The notes below the pieces were generated by a model. That model did no database searches and was not told the origin of the DNA. It saw only the letters and a list, made by a program, of their open reading frames with translations. Source: Candidatus Acidulodesulfobacterium acidiphilum (GTDB lineage: Bacteria; SZUA-79; Acidulodesulfobacterales; Acidulodesulfobacteraceae). Taken from it: a stretch of 64,000 nt of DNA. This document shows positions 53,345-62,357 of this stretch, piece by piece; the first letter of the stretch is position 1, and each line of letters starts with the position of its first letter. A program made the position numbers and the translations under genes. Location of the stretch: assembly GCA_008534395.1 (NCBI GenBank), contig SHMQ01000006.1, positions 28,788 through 92,787 of the forward strand. The letters run 5' to 3'.

Positions 53345-55033
53345 TTATTGCTTTATATATTCATTATATAAAAAATCATGAATTTTACAAGAATTATTTA
53401 CGTCAGAGAAGTTAAACCGCAGAGATTTATTCCAGACCGCAAAAGGCTTGTTCTGTTCGCCGCCTATTCCGCCGTGGGCTCCCATCTGATTTTCAAAATT
53501 TATTATATTTTTGCCGTCGTATGCGCCGAACAAAATTAAATCTCCCGAATTTTTAAACTCGATAAATCTTTCTAAAGAGGAGAAAGCCGTTTCCGACTCT
53601 GCTTTTGTTTTGCAAGAATCGATTATCCTGCCTATAGTAAAATTTTTGCCTGCTAAATTATTTATGAAATATTTTAAAACGTAAAATTTTTGGTCTTCTT
53701 TGTCGTATATGGACGCTTCGCCTTTTTCGTTAATGCCGGCTATAAAGCCTATGCCTTTTAAGTTAGCAAGCATGTTTATTAATTTACTGTATTTATTTTC
53801 AATCTCTTCAAGAGTCATTCTTTGATATTTCCCCGAAAAATAGATATTAGCCATAGGTCCGGAATCCATTATGTATATCGTTTTTTCGTTCTGCCATTGA
53901 AACGTAAGTATACTTTCCGGTTCTTTAACCGATTTCATTCCTCCTATAAATCCGTTATAAATTTTTTTGCATGTACCTTTCTTAAAAAAATCGCCCATAT
54001 ATAAAAACAATCTTTTAAAAACCGCATTGTAACCGGTATCGAATTCATACACTTTTAATTCAGGATCGCTAACATATTCGCTAATTGCGTCTTTGAGCAT
54101 TTTACCGCCGTTCGCTTTTTGAAAAGGTACGGATGGCGTGTGTCCATGATCTGATATTATAAAAATGTCGTATTTTCGTTCCGATTTTAAAACGGCTTTA
54201 TTTATGTGATAAATTTTTCTGTCTATAGCCTTTAATGTTCTTAATGCGCTGTATGAATATGGCCCCCTGTGATGCGAAAGTTCGTCGTATCCTATATAAT
54301 CCGAATATATAGAAGGTACTCCGCGGGAAATATCCATTATGGCGCCGAAAGTTTCTATCTCTTTAAATATAACGTTAGTCATCGCCCTTGCAAAAGGAAA
54401 AAAACCTTCGGGACGAACTTCCCGCTTCTTCGCTATATCCTGTATTTTTTCGAATATTTCCAATATAGCCTCAAAAAACACGTAAAAGAATGTTTTCAAA
54501 AAAGTAAAAATATGAAAAACGAAAACTATAAAGATATCGAAATTCCTAACTTTTTTTTTAAATAAATATCTTATTGAAAACGTTGAAAGAGTGAAGGTTG
54601 AGCGCGACGCTCCGCCGGAAAACAGATTGACGTAACTTGAGCCGCCTTTCAAAAGACCGGGACTTCTTCCCGCCAAGCGCTCCTCTATCCGTCCGGCGCT
54701 TTCGGGTTTCTTAAATATTATTTCTTCTCCCGTTTCTCTTTCTATCCATCTGAAACCGGGTATATCGTCGTTATTTCCGTATAAAAGACCTGCCTGAAAA
54801 AACGGCGTGTCGCTGGGTACGCCCGTAAAATAATCGGCAAGCAAATAATCTCCGGAATTTATCATTTTCTTAAGGTGAGGCATCAAATTTAACGAGAGGG
54901 CTTTTTTTAAAGCGGTATAAGAAAGCCCGTCTATTTGAAATATAACAAAGCCTTTTTTTTCGATAGACTTAGCTATTTTTATTTTTCTTATAGATTTTTT
55001 AAAAATATTTAACAGGCTTAATTTCATATTCAA
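53345..55033 (-). CDS. Alkaline-phosphatase-superfamily phosphodiesterase with a membrane insert
   Basis: 562 residues. Metal and nucleophile motifs of the type I phosphodiesterase/nucleotide pyrophosphatase family: FQIDGLSYTAL (D35), GVPSDTPFFQAG (S74 to T76), YSDYIGYDELSHHRGP, IISDHGHTPSVPF and MGAHGGIGGEQNKP. An unusual hydrophobic segment (about residues 165-195, FDIFIVFVFHIFTFLKTFFYVFF) interrupts the catalytic domain and could anchor it to the inner membrane. No signal peptide, so the catalytic side is uncertain. Its first four bases overlap the end of the ABC-2 permease gene. Confidence 0.85.
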   Translation of the reverse strand: MNMKLSLLNIFKKSIRKIKIAKSIEKKGFVIFQIDGLSYTALKKALSLNLMPHLKKMINSGDYLLADYFTGVPSDTPFFQAGLLYGNNDDIPGFRWIERETGEEIIFKKPESAGRIEERLAGRSPGLLKGGSSYVNLFSGGASRSTFTLSTFSIRYLFKKKVRNFDIFIVFVFHIFTFLKTFFYVFFEAILEIFEKIQDIAKKREVRPEGFFPFARAMTNVIFKEIETFGAIMDISRGVPSIYSDYIGYDELSHHRGPYSYSALRTLKAIDRKIYHINKAVLKSERKYDIFIISDHGHTPSVPFQKANGGKMLKDAISEYVSDPELKVYEFDTGYNAVFKRLFLYMGDFFKKGTCKKIYNGFIGGMKSVKEPESILTFQWQNEKTIYIMDSGPMANIYFSGKYQRMTLEEIENKYSKLINMLANLKGIGFIAGINEKGEASIYDKEDQKFYVLKYFINNLAGKNFTIGRIIDSCKTKAESETAFSSLERFIEFKNSGDLILFGAYDGKNIINFENQMGAHGGIGGEQNKPFAVWNKSLRFNFSDVNNSCKIHDFLYNEYIKQ

Positions 55034-55803
55034 TTATCTTCTCTTTCAAAAAGAAAGTTTGAAAGAAAAACCATTAAAATTAAAAAACCGGCAATAAAAA
55101 TAAAATTCCATATAAGCGGCGTTTCGGGCATAAACAGCGTCTTTTTTTTATCGTAAAAAAACAGGTACTTCAGTATATCTACGGAATAAGTAACCGGATT
55201 TATATAAGCAAGTATTTTTAAAAATAACGGAAATTTTTTAATAGGATAAAGCGCTCCGCTTACAAAAAACATAGGTTGCACCAATAAATTAATTATGGAA
55301 TTAAACCCCTCGAAAGACGTCATCTTAGATGCTATTACTATGCCGAAAGCCGTAATGGAGCATGATATTAAAAATAAAGAAGCTGCAATCAGCAAAAATG
55401 AAATAACGGTAATATGGATTCCCAAAAAAGGGGCGAAAGCCAGCATTATAAGAGCCTGAACCGTACTTATAATTCCGCCCGACGTAATTTTTGCCAGAAC
55501 AAACGTTTTTCTTGAAACCGGCGAAACCAATATTTCTTTTAAAACGCCGAACTCCCTGTCCCAGATAATCGATATGGATGAAAATATAGACCTGAAAAGT
55601 ACCGTCATAATAAGTATGCCGGGAAAAATATACTGCATATAAGAGCCGTTTTTCATTTTTACGAGAGTGGAAATTCCATAACCGACGAATAAAAGCCATA
55701 TAACCGGCCTTGAAAGATCGGTAACGAGCCTCGATTTCTGTCTCGTAAATTTTAAAATTTCCCTTTTATTTATAGCTATAAAAGCTCTAAGTTCGCTTTT
55801 CAT
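55030..55803 (-). CDS. ABC-2-type transporter permease
   Basis: 257 residues with six membrane segments, DrrB/NodJ-like. Motifs KFTRQKSRLVTDLSRPVIWLL near the N-terminus and LVQPMFFVSGALYPIKKFPLFLKILAYINPVTYSVDILKYLFF near the C-terminus are typical of ABC-2 membrane proteins. The ATPase partner, usually just upstream, is not here; a methyltransferase occupies that place. Overlap with the phosphodiesterase suggests a joint role in exporting or modifying an envelope component. Confidence 0.92.
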   Translation of the reverse strand: MKSELRAFIAINKREILKFTRQKSRLVTDLSRPVIWLLFVGYGISTLVKMKNGSYMQYIFPGILIMTVLFRSIFSSISIIWDREFGVLKEILVSPVSRKTFVLAKITSGGIISTVQALIMLAFAPFLGIHITVISFLLIAASLFLISCSITAFGIVIASKMTSFEGFNSIINLLVQPMFFVSGALYPIKKFPLFLKILAYINPVTYSVDILKYLFFYDKKKTLFMPETPLIWNFIFIAGFLILMVFLSNFLFEREDN

Positions 55804-55823
55804 AAACAGTAAAAGTTATCCTT

Positions 55824-56669
55824 TTATTTTTTTACGCAAGTAATTAAGAAATCGGTTTTAGAAACTAATATATCTTCTTTTTCGGAATTTAAAAATTTAT
55901 AATAATCGTTTAATCCAATGTGATATTCCGGCGGCGTAATCATTTTTTTTTCAAAAAGATTTTTTTTTACCGATTCAAATTCGTTCTGTAATAACAAAAA
56001 TGCATTTTTAATCTGCCCGGCACTGCCGTAATCGTTTTTTCTTTTAAAAAAAATCTGGGTAAACGGTTTTATTTTAATATCGCAAAAACCGCCTGACGAT
56101 AAAAATGAAGGTAATTTTTTAGAAATATTTCTGTCGCCTCCGTTTAGAGCCTGATAACGCGAATAGGCATTGAACAATTTTTTTGAATTATCGGTCGGCT
56201 CAGGATAATAGAGCGTCATATCGTCTTCTATGTCTATTAAAATCAACAATCCGCCGTATTTTAAAGTTCTTTTGATTTCCGAAAGAAAAGGGGGCGAAAT
56301 GTTTATATGTTGAAAAACATATCTTGCAAAAATTGCGTCGAATATTTCGGCTTTGAAAGGCATGCTTCGGACGTCGGCGTTAATATAAGACGTGTTTGCG
56401 GAACCGTTGATAGCCGCCGCAGTTTTTAAAGAGCCTGCGTCTAAATCGAATGCTATAATTTTTAAAGGATTTTTTTCTTTAAGAACGCATGGAAGTATTC
56501 CAAGACCAGTACCTGCATCGCATATTATTTTTCCGGTAAAGGAATATTCCAGTTCGTTAACCTGACGCAATAAAAACGGCGCAGTTAAATAGGATTGGAA
56601 AGCTATATAACGTGCATCCGCGGAATTAGTTTCCGCTAAAGCCGCGTCTAAAAATTGTCTGCAATACAA
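55824..56669 (-). CDS. SAM-dependent methyltransferase (class I)
   Basis: 281 residues. The Rossmann-type motif I is ICDAGTGLGILP, followed by the acidic IIAFDLDAGS, SYINADVRSMPFKAEIFDAIFARYVFQHI, and LKYGGLLILIDIED. The C-terminal ~80 residues lack known motifs. The family methylates small molecules, quinones or lipids. It lies between purA and the ABC-2 permease. Substrate unknown. Confidence 0.87.
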   Translation of the reverse strand: MYCRQFLDAALAETNSADARYIAFQSYLTAPFLLRQVNELEYSFTGKIICDAGTGLGILPCVLKEKNPLKIIAFDLDAGSLKTAAAINGSANTSYINADVRSMPFKAEIFDAIFARYVFQHINISPPFLSEIKRTLKYGGLLILIDIEDDMTLYYPEPTDNSKKLFNAYSRYQALNGGDRNISKKLPSFLSSGGFCDIKIKPFTQIFFKRKNDYGSAGQIKNAFLLLQNEFESVKKNLFEKKMITPPEYHIGLNDYYKFLNSEKEDILVSKTDFLITCVKK

Positions 56670-56677
56670 AACCCGTC

Positions 56678-57970
56678 CTAAAATATATTTTTTAAATTTA
56701 TAATCTGCATTCTTTCTTTCCCGATAGAAAGCATATTAATTTTCAATCCGGTAAGCTCTTCTATTCTTAAAATATATTTCTGCGCATTAACCGGAAGGTC
56801 TTTAAAATCTTTGATTTGCGATATATCGCCGCTCCATCCTTCCGTTTCTTCATAAAGCGGAACCGTTTTTTCATAATCGGATGAAGAAAAAGGCAGATGA
56901 TTAATTACTGAACCTTTAAGCATATAACCGGTACAAATTTTAATCTTCGGCAGATCCGATAAAACGTCGAGCTTCGTAACTATCATTCCGGTAATTCCGT
57001 TTAAACGGCCTGCTTCTTTAATTAAATTTACGTCGAACCAGCCGCATCTTCTCGGCCTTCCCGTAACGGAACCGAACTCTTCTCCTTTATCCCTGATGTT
57101 CTTGCCGTCGCCGCCTTTTAATTCCGTCGGAAAATAACCCTCCCCTACACGTGTAGTATATGCTTTAGTAATACCGATAACTTCATCGATTTTCGTCGGA
57201 CCTAAACCTACGCCCGCAAGCGAAGAACCTCCTACCGTATTAGATGACGTAACGTAAGGATAAGTGCCGTGGTCGACGTCTAAAAAAGTACCTTGCGCGC
57301 CTTCCAGCATAACGTTAAGTCCCTGTTCCAATTTTTCGTTTATATATATAGACGTATCTATAAGGAATTCCTTTATTTTTTCTCCGTAATTTAAATATTC
57401 TTCAATTAAATCGTCTGGATTAAATATGTCTTCTCCAAGTACGTTTTTAAAAAGATAATTTTTTTCTTTCAGGCTCAAAACTATTTTACCGTACAGCACG
57501 TCTCTGTTTAGCAGATCGACGGCACGTATTCCGAGTCTTGCAACCTTATCTTCATATGCCGGACCTATACCTCTTCCGGTAGTGCCTATCATTCCGGCGC
57601 CTCTTAATCTTTCCCTTGCCGTATCAAGTCTTTTATGATAAGGCATAATTATATGCGATTTATAAGATATAAAAAATCTGTTCTTAATATTTATTCCGAC
57701 GGCTTTTAAATCCTCAAGCTCCTGAAAAAGAACGGACGGGTCTATTACTACGCCGTTTCCAAGAATACAGATTTTATCTTCGTTTAATATGCCCGAAGGC
57801 ACTAATCTGAATACCAAACTTAATTCGCCGCACACGACGGTATGCCCGGCATTATTTCCGCCCTGATAACGCGCTACTATATCTGCGTTTTTAGCAAGCA
57901 AATCTACTATTTTACCCTTTCCTTCGTCTCCCCACTGAAGACCGACGACTATAATATTTTTTTTTCTCAT
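56678..57970 (-). CDS. purA: Adenylosuccinate synthetase PurA
   Basis: 430 residues. It joins IMP and aspartate with GTP to give adenylosuccinate in AMP synthesis. Signatures are VVGLQWGDEGKGKIVDLLA, QGGNNAGHTVV, GTTGRGIGPAYEDK, LEGAQGTFLDVDHGTYPYVTSSN and GRPRRCGWFD. hisZ is directly upstream, an arrangement common in proteobacteria. Confidence 0.97.
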   Translation of the reverse strand: MRKKNIIVVGLQWGDEGKGKIVDLLAKNADIVARYQGGNNAGHTVVCGELSLVFRLVPSGILNEDKICILGNGVVIDPSVLFQELEDLKAVGINIKNRFFISYKSHIIMPYHKRLDTARERLRGAGMIGTTGRGIGPAYEDKVARLGIRAVDLLNRDVLYGKIVLSLKEKNYLFKNVLGEDIFNPDDLIEEYLNYGEKIKEFLIDTSIYINEKLEQGLNVMLEGAQGTFLDVDHGTYPYVTSSNTVGGSSLAGVGLGPTKIDEVIGITKAYTTRVGEGYFPTELKGGDGKNIRDKGEEFGSVTGRPRRCGWFDVNLIKEAGRLNGITGMIVTKLDVLSDLPKIKICTGYMLKGSVINHLPFSSSDYEKTVPLYEETEGWSGDISQIKDFKDLPVNAQKYILRIEELTGLKINMLSIGKERMQIINLKNIF

Positions 57971-57988
57971 ATTTTTTTGATTATAATT

Positions 57989-59251
57989 TTATATATTTTC
58001 GGTAAATTTTTTAAGTTCCGATATATTTTTAAATTTTATTTCTTTGCCGGTATTTATATCGCCGAACAAAATATGGTCTTCCGTTATGTTTATAATTTTT
58101 TTTATTCTATTTTCCTTCATATATTTTACGGTCTCTAAATATCCGTAGTTCATAAAATTTGTTTCTACGGCATATCCTTTTTTGCGCAAAAATAAAATAA
58201 TTTCGACCTCAGGTTTTTTGTCGGCCGTTTTATTAAAAACAAGAAAATCTCTTTTTTTAAATCCGCTTTGCGAAAAATCGCCATATCTGCATAAAGTATC
58301 GAGATTTACTGCAAAACCCGCTCCGGCACAATTCTCGCCGAACCTGCCGATTAAATTGTTATATCTTCCGCCTCCGAAAATTTCGTAACCTACATGGGGC
58401 GCAAAACATTCAAATATTGTTCCGGTATAATAGTTTAACCCTCTTATCTCGCCAAGGTCTATAGTTATATATTCTTCTAACTTATAATATTTTATATACG
58501 AAAGTATCCGCTCAAGGGTTTCCAACGCTTCTTGCGACTTTTCGTCGGAAGCCATTTTCCATGCTTTTTTTATAACGGATTTTTCGCCGAAAATAAACGG
58601 AAGCTCGCTTATAACTTCTTTCTTTTTTTGCGGTATAGAAACTCCGTCAAGAAAAACGTTTAAGCCCGAAGAATCTTTTCTTAAAATAAATTCTTCTATT
58701 TTTTCTCTTACGGCGCGGTCTATGTCGGATACGATTCCTTTAAAAAATTCTACGTTTCCTATGTCTACGCTGAAATCTTCAACTCCGAGCCGCTTTAAAG
58801 ATTCAATGCCCATTATTATGAGCTCTGCATCGCTTTCGGGACTTTCCGGTCCGACCGATTCTACCCCTGCTTGCCATATTTCTCTGGGTCTGCCTAGAAC
58901 CGGGTCTAAATTCCTTAAAACCGGACCGCAGTAAGAAAACTTATAAGGCAGGGCGACCGAATTTTTTAATGCCGAGCTTAACCTTGCTATCTGAGGAGTA
59001 AAATCGCTTCTCAATGACAGCATCTCGCCGGTGCTTATATCGGCAACTTTAAAAAGTTCGCGTGCTTTAGAACTCAATAAAAACACGTCTAAAAAATCTA
59101 TGCTTGGAGTTATAACCTTTCCGTAACCCCATCTAGAGAATTCGTCAAGAAGCGTATCTGCAACCCTGTCGATATTATCCGTTTCAGCAATTAAAAAATC
59201 TCTGGTTCCGGGAGGCGGCTGAGAAGAAAACGTCAAGTTTTTCTTGTTCAC
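57989..59251 (-). CDS. hisZ: HisZ, ATP phosphoribosyltransferase regulatory subunit
   Basis: 420 residues, histidyl-tRNA synthetase-like. Motif 2-like region LSLRSDFTPQIARL and YRGPVLR-like FSYCGPVLRN, and YEIFGGGRYNNLIGRFG near the C-terminus. Start GTG shares its first G with the serA stop (TAGTG). It begins PPPGTRDFLIAE. In HisZ the synthetase activity is lost and the protein regulates the short HisG. HisS is the alternative; the divergent C-terminal region and location before purA favour HisZ. Confidence 0.85.
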   Translation of the reverse strand: MNKKNLTFSSQPPPGTRDFLIAETDNIDRVADTLLDEFSRWGYGKVITPSIDFLDVFLLSSKARELFKVADISTGEMLSLRSDFTPQIARLSSALKNSVALPYKFSYCGPVLRNLDPVLGRPREIWQAGVESVGPESPESDAELIIMGIESLKRLGVEDFSVDIGNVEFFKGIVSDIDRAVREKIEEFILRKDSSGLNVFLDGVSIPQKKKEVISELPFIFGEKSVIKKAWKMASDEKSQEALETLERILSYIKYYKLEEYITIDLGEIRGLNYYTGTIFECFAPHVGYEIFGGGRYNNLIGRFGENCAGAGFAVNLDTLCRYGDFSQSGFKKRDFLVFNKTADKKPEVEIILFLRKKGYAVETNFMNYGYLETVKYMKENRIKKIINITEDHILFGDINTGKEIKFKNISELKKFTENI

Positions 59252-60828
59252 TATAACTCTAAATATTTAGCTTCCGTTATATTAGGTTCTGATTTTAGCT
59301 CGTTAATTACTTCGCCTTTAACTTCTGAATCAAGCTGTAAAATAGAGATGGCTTTATCTAAATGTCTTCCGAGATGCATCCTTGCAATGTTAATTTTATT
59401 TTTACCGAGTACTTTTCCTATAGATGCAATAACGCCTGGCTTATCCAGATTAAAAATAACCAGAATATGTCCTTCCGGAATAGCTTCGATTGAATAATCG
59501 TCCACTTTTACTATCCATGGATTCTTCTTGCCGAATATCGCTCCGGATATAGTGAAAGTTTTAACGTCTGTTTTCGCGGAAATAGATATGGTGCTGGTAT
59601 AATCTAATGCCTGATCGGATTTTGATTCTACTACCGATATACCCCTTGTTTTTGCAACCTCCACGGCATTGACGTAGTTAATGTCTTCTCTGAGTATAGG
59701 ATAAAGAATGCCTTTTACTACGTTAGGCGTTATAGCGCTTATATTGTGCTTAGATACCGCACCGTTATAATCTATTTTAATTTCGGTAATTCCGCCCGTT
59801 ATAATATTGCCGAGCAGTTTGCCTATTTTTTCGCCGAGATTGAGGTAAGGACCTATAATATCGACCTCTTCTTTTGTTACGGACGGAACGTTAACCGCAT
59901 TTTTTATAGTTCCGTTAATAAGATAGTCGGCAATTTGGTTGCATATTGCCACTGCCACGTTTGTCTGCGCTTCTTCGGTAGATGCTCCAAGATGCGGCGT
60001 TGCAATAACGTTGTCTAAGGTCAAAAGCGGATTATTTACCGGCGGTTCAACCTCGAATACGTCTAACGCGCAGGCTGAAACCTTGCCTGATTTTAGAGCT
60101 TCGTATAAATCAGCTTCGTTTATTATTCCGCCTCTTGCTATATTAAGCAGTTTGACTCCGTCTTTCATCTTGGCTATAGTTTCTTTGTTTATCATGCCTT
60201 TCGTTTCTTTGACTAAAGGCGTATGAACGCTTATATAGTCCGATTTTGCATATATTTCGTCTAAATCGACGAGATTTATTTCAAGTTCTTTTGCTTTTTC
60301 TTTAGATAAAAGAGGATCGTAACCGATAGGATTCATGCCGAAACATTTTGCGCGGTTATAAAGAACCTGCCCTATATTGCCCATTCCGATAATACCTAAA
60401 GTTTTTCCGTAAACTTCCGTACCTTGAAATTTGCTTTTTTCCCATTTGCCTTCCTTTATAGAAAGAAAAGATTGAGGTATATACCTAGACATAGCCATAA
60501 GCATGCCGAAAGTAAGCTCTGCCGTCGTTACCGTATTTCCGCCGGGCGTGTTCATAACGACTATTCCTGCGGCTGTAGCTGCGGCTTTATCTACGTTATC
60601 CAATCCGCTTCCGGCCCTTCCTATAACTTTAAGATTTTTAGCGGCTTCTAAAACGTCTTTTGTGAGCTTGGTTGCGCTTCTTATTACTATGCCGTCGTAC
60701 TCTCCGATTATTTGTTTAAGCTCTTCGGGCTTTAATCCGGTTTTAACGTCAACTTGAATTTTACCTGTTTTCGCTAATATGTCGATACCTTCTTTGGAAA
60801 GTTTATCGCTTACGATAACTTTAAACAT
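59251..60828 (-). CDS. serA: D-3-phosphoglycerate dehydrogenase SerA
   Basis: 525 residues, the long type with an intervening domain and C-terminal ACT domain. NAD-binding motif GKTLGIIGMGNIGQVLYNRA, catalytic Arg in NIARGGIINE, Glu in VEPP, and His in ATPHLGASTEEAQ. The ACT domain (VIFNLDKPGVIASIGKVLGKNKINIARMHLGR) binds serine for feedback. First step of serine synthesis. An aminotransferase is encoded just upstream; two family-B repeats lie between them. Confidence 0.96.
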   Translation of the reverse strand: MFKVIVSDKLSKEGIDILAKTGKIQVDVKTGLKPEELKQIIGEYDGIVIRSATKLTKDVLEAAKNLKVIGRAGSGLDNVDKAAATAAGIVVMNTPGGNTVTTAELTFGMLMAMSRYIPQSFLSIKEGKWEKSKFQGTEVYGKTLGIIGMGNIGQVLYNRAKCFGMNPIGYDPLLSKEKAKELEINLVDLDEIYAKSDYISVHTPLVKETKGMINKETIAKMKDGVKLLNIARGGIINEADLYEALKSGKVSACALDVFEVEPPVNNPLLTLDNVIATPHLGASTEEAQTNVAVAICNQIADYLINGTIKNAVNVPSVTKEEVDIIGPYLNLGEKIGKLLGNIITGGITEIKIDYNGAVSKHNISAITPNVVKGILYPILREDINYVNAVEVAKTRGISVVESKSDQALDYTSTISISAKTDVKTFTISGAIFGKKNPWIVKVDDYSIEAIPEGHILVIFNLDKPGVIASIGKVLGKNKINIARMHLGRHLDKAISILQLDSEVKGEVINELKSEPNITEAKYLEL

Positions 60829-60856
60829 ATTATTTATCTCCTATATATTTTGTTAC

Positions 60857-60920
60857 GGGACGGAATTGAATTCCGTCCTACTTTATTGCGACGGGGACAG
60901 AATTTAATTCTGTCCCCGTC
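60857..60920. repeat. Two family-B repeats between the aminotransferase gene and serA
   Basis: GGGACGGAATTGAATTCCGTCC (near 60857-60879) and GACGGGGACAGAATT to AATTCTGTCCCCGTC (60890-60920). The second is a perfect 15-bp arm palindrome. They sit in the leader of serA and immediately after the aminotransferase stop. Confidence 0.8.
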
Positions 60921-60932
60921 ATATTTAATTAT

Positions 60933-62075
60933 TTATTCGCCGAATAAAGCCTTTTGCGCGGCTTTAAGTCCGCTGCCGATTTCAAACTTATATCCTAATT
61001 CTTTTAATACGGCTTCCAATGCAGATATTGCCGTTATAACGTCAAAACATCCGGCATATCCAAGATGCGCTATTCTGAATATCTTGCCCTTTGCGGCATC
61101 CTGTCCGCCTGCTATGGTAATACCGTATTTTTCCCTTATAAGCTTTGTTATTTTGCCGGCATCCATACCTTCGGGCGCCCATACGGCCGTAAGAGCGTTG
61201 GAAGGCTCGTCTACCGTATAAAGTTTTAATCCCATAGCCTGAACGGCAACTCTGACGGCATTTGCAAGATTTGCATGTCTTTTGAATACTTTTTCCAATC
61301 CCTCTTCTTTAATTTCCCTTAATATTTCCCTTAATCCTACTATAAGCTGAACGTTGGGAGTATATGCATTCTGATTTTTTTCCAATGATTTCTTTTCTTT
61401 TTTAAAATTAAAATAGTACTTCGGCAGAGTCGATTTTTCTACGAAACTCCATGCTTTTTCGCTCAAAGAAGCAAAAGCGAGTCCTGGGGGCAGCATAAGG
61501 GCTTTCTGGGAACCGGTAACGACTACGTCAATTCCCCATTCGTCCTGCGGAATATTTGTTACTCCAAGCGCCGTAATAGCATCTACGACGAGAATAGTAT
61601 TAGGTCTTTTTTTAACGATATCGGCAATTTCTTTAACAGGATGAAAGACTCCCGTGGACGTTTCGGATGCCTGTATATAAACGGCTTTTATTTCAGGGTC
61701 TTCGTTTAATGCATCTTCTATAGACTTCGGCGAAACGGTATGTCCCCACTCCACGTCTATAGCTTTTACGTTAACAGAGTATGCCTTGCATATATCGAAC
61801 CATCTTTCCCCAAATTTTCCGCCTCTGACTGCAAGTGCATGGTCGCCGGCTGAAAGCAGGTTTGTAACGCATCCTTCCATAGCGCCTGTTCCGCTTGAAG
61901 TAAAAATTAATACTTCCTGTTTAGTCTGAAACAGGAATTTAAGATTATCTCTGACTTCCTGCAGAATGACGGAATATTCGGGAGCGCGGTGATGAATTAT
62001 AGGAAGCGACATATCGGCTAAAGCGCGTTCGGGCACCGGCGTAGGTCCGGGCGCCAATAAATACTTTTTTTGCAT
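60933..62075 (-). CDS. Class V aminotransferase (serine-glyoxylate/alanine-glyoxylate type)
   Basis: 380 residues. N-terminal LLAPGPTPVPERAL and IHHRAPEY, PLP lysine in VVTGSQKALMLPPGLA, cofactor contacts FTSSGTGAMEG and VVDAITALG, and a C-terminal FRIAHLGYAGCFD. The family includes serine-pyruvate and alanine-glyoxylate aminotransferases. Immediately upstream of serA, it probably works in serine metabolism, perhaps in place of SerC. No serC or serB is in the window. Confidence 0.9.
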   Translation of the reverse strand: MQKKYLLAPGPTPVPERALADMSLPIIHHRAPEYSVILQEVRDNLKFLFQTKQEVLIFTSSGTGAMEGCVTNLLSAGDHALAVRGGKFGERWFDICKAYSVNVKAIDVEWGHTVSPKSIEDALNEDPEIKAVYIQASETSTGVFHPVKEIADIVKKRPNTILVVDAITALGVTNIPQDEWGIDVVVTGSQKALMLPPGLAFASLSEKAWSFVEKSTLPKYYFNFKKEKKSLEKNQNAYTPNVQLIVGLREILREIKEEGLEKVFKRHANLANAVRVAVQAMGLKLYTVDEPSNALTAVWAPEGMDAGKITKLIREKYGITIAGGQDAAKGKIFRIAHLGYAGCFDVITAISALEAVLKELGYKFEIGSGLKAAQKALFGE

Positions 62076-62239
62076 TTTTAAACCCCTTTAAAATATTAAA
62101 ATTAATTTGAAAAAATTATAACTATAAAATTAAATTTAAAACATTATATACTAAAACAAATTTAATAAAAAAAGTCAAGGATTTAATGTATTTTTATACT
62201 TCTAAAGATTTATATTTTTTTATAAAATTTTTTTAAAAT

Positions 62240-62268
62240 TTGACTTTTCGTTATATAGACATTATAAT
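62240..62268 (+). promoter_or_regulatory. Sigma70-type promoter of the mltD-like gene
   Basis: TTGACT (62240-62245), exactly 17 bp, TATAAT (62263-62268). The leader to ATG 62358 is about 80 nt. The rest of the gap 62076-62357 is AT-rich and shows nothing else. Confidence 0.7.
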
Positions 62269-62357
62269 TTATGATGTATTTATTTGCTTGATATTTTTTT
62301 ATCTATTAAATATAAGTATATGACATATAATTTTAACTTTTAACCTTTACAATATAA

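Noticed and set aside
57989-59251. Histidyl-tRNA synthetase (HisS) for the HisRS-like gene
   Set aside because: The C-terminal anticodon-binding part is poorly conserved and it precedes purA as hisZ does; kept as the less likely alternative.
60829-60932. A serine or SAM riboswitch ahead of serA
   Set aside because: The gap is filled by two simple palindromes; no riboswitch-like core is visible.
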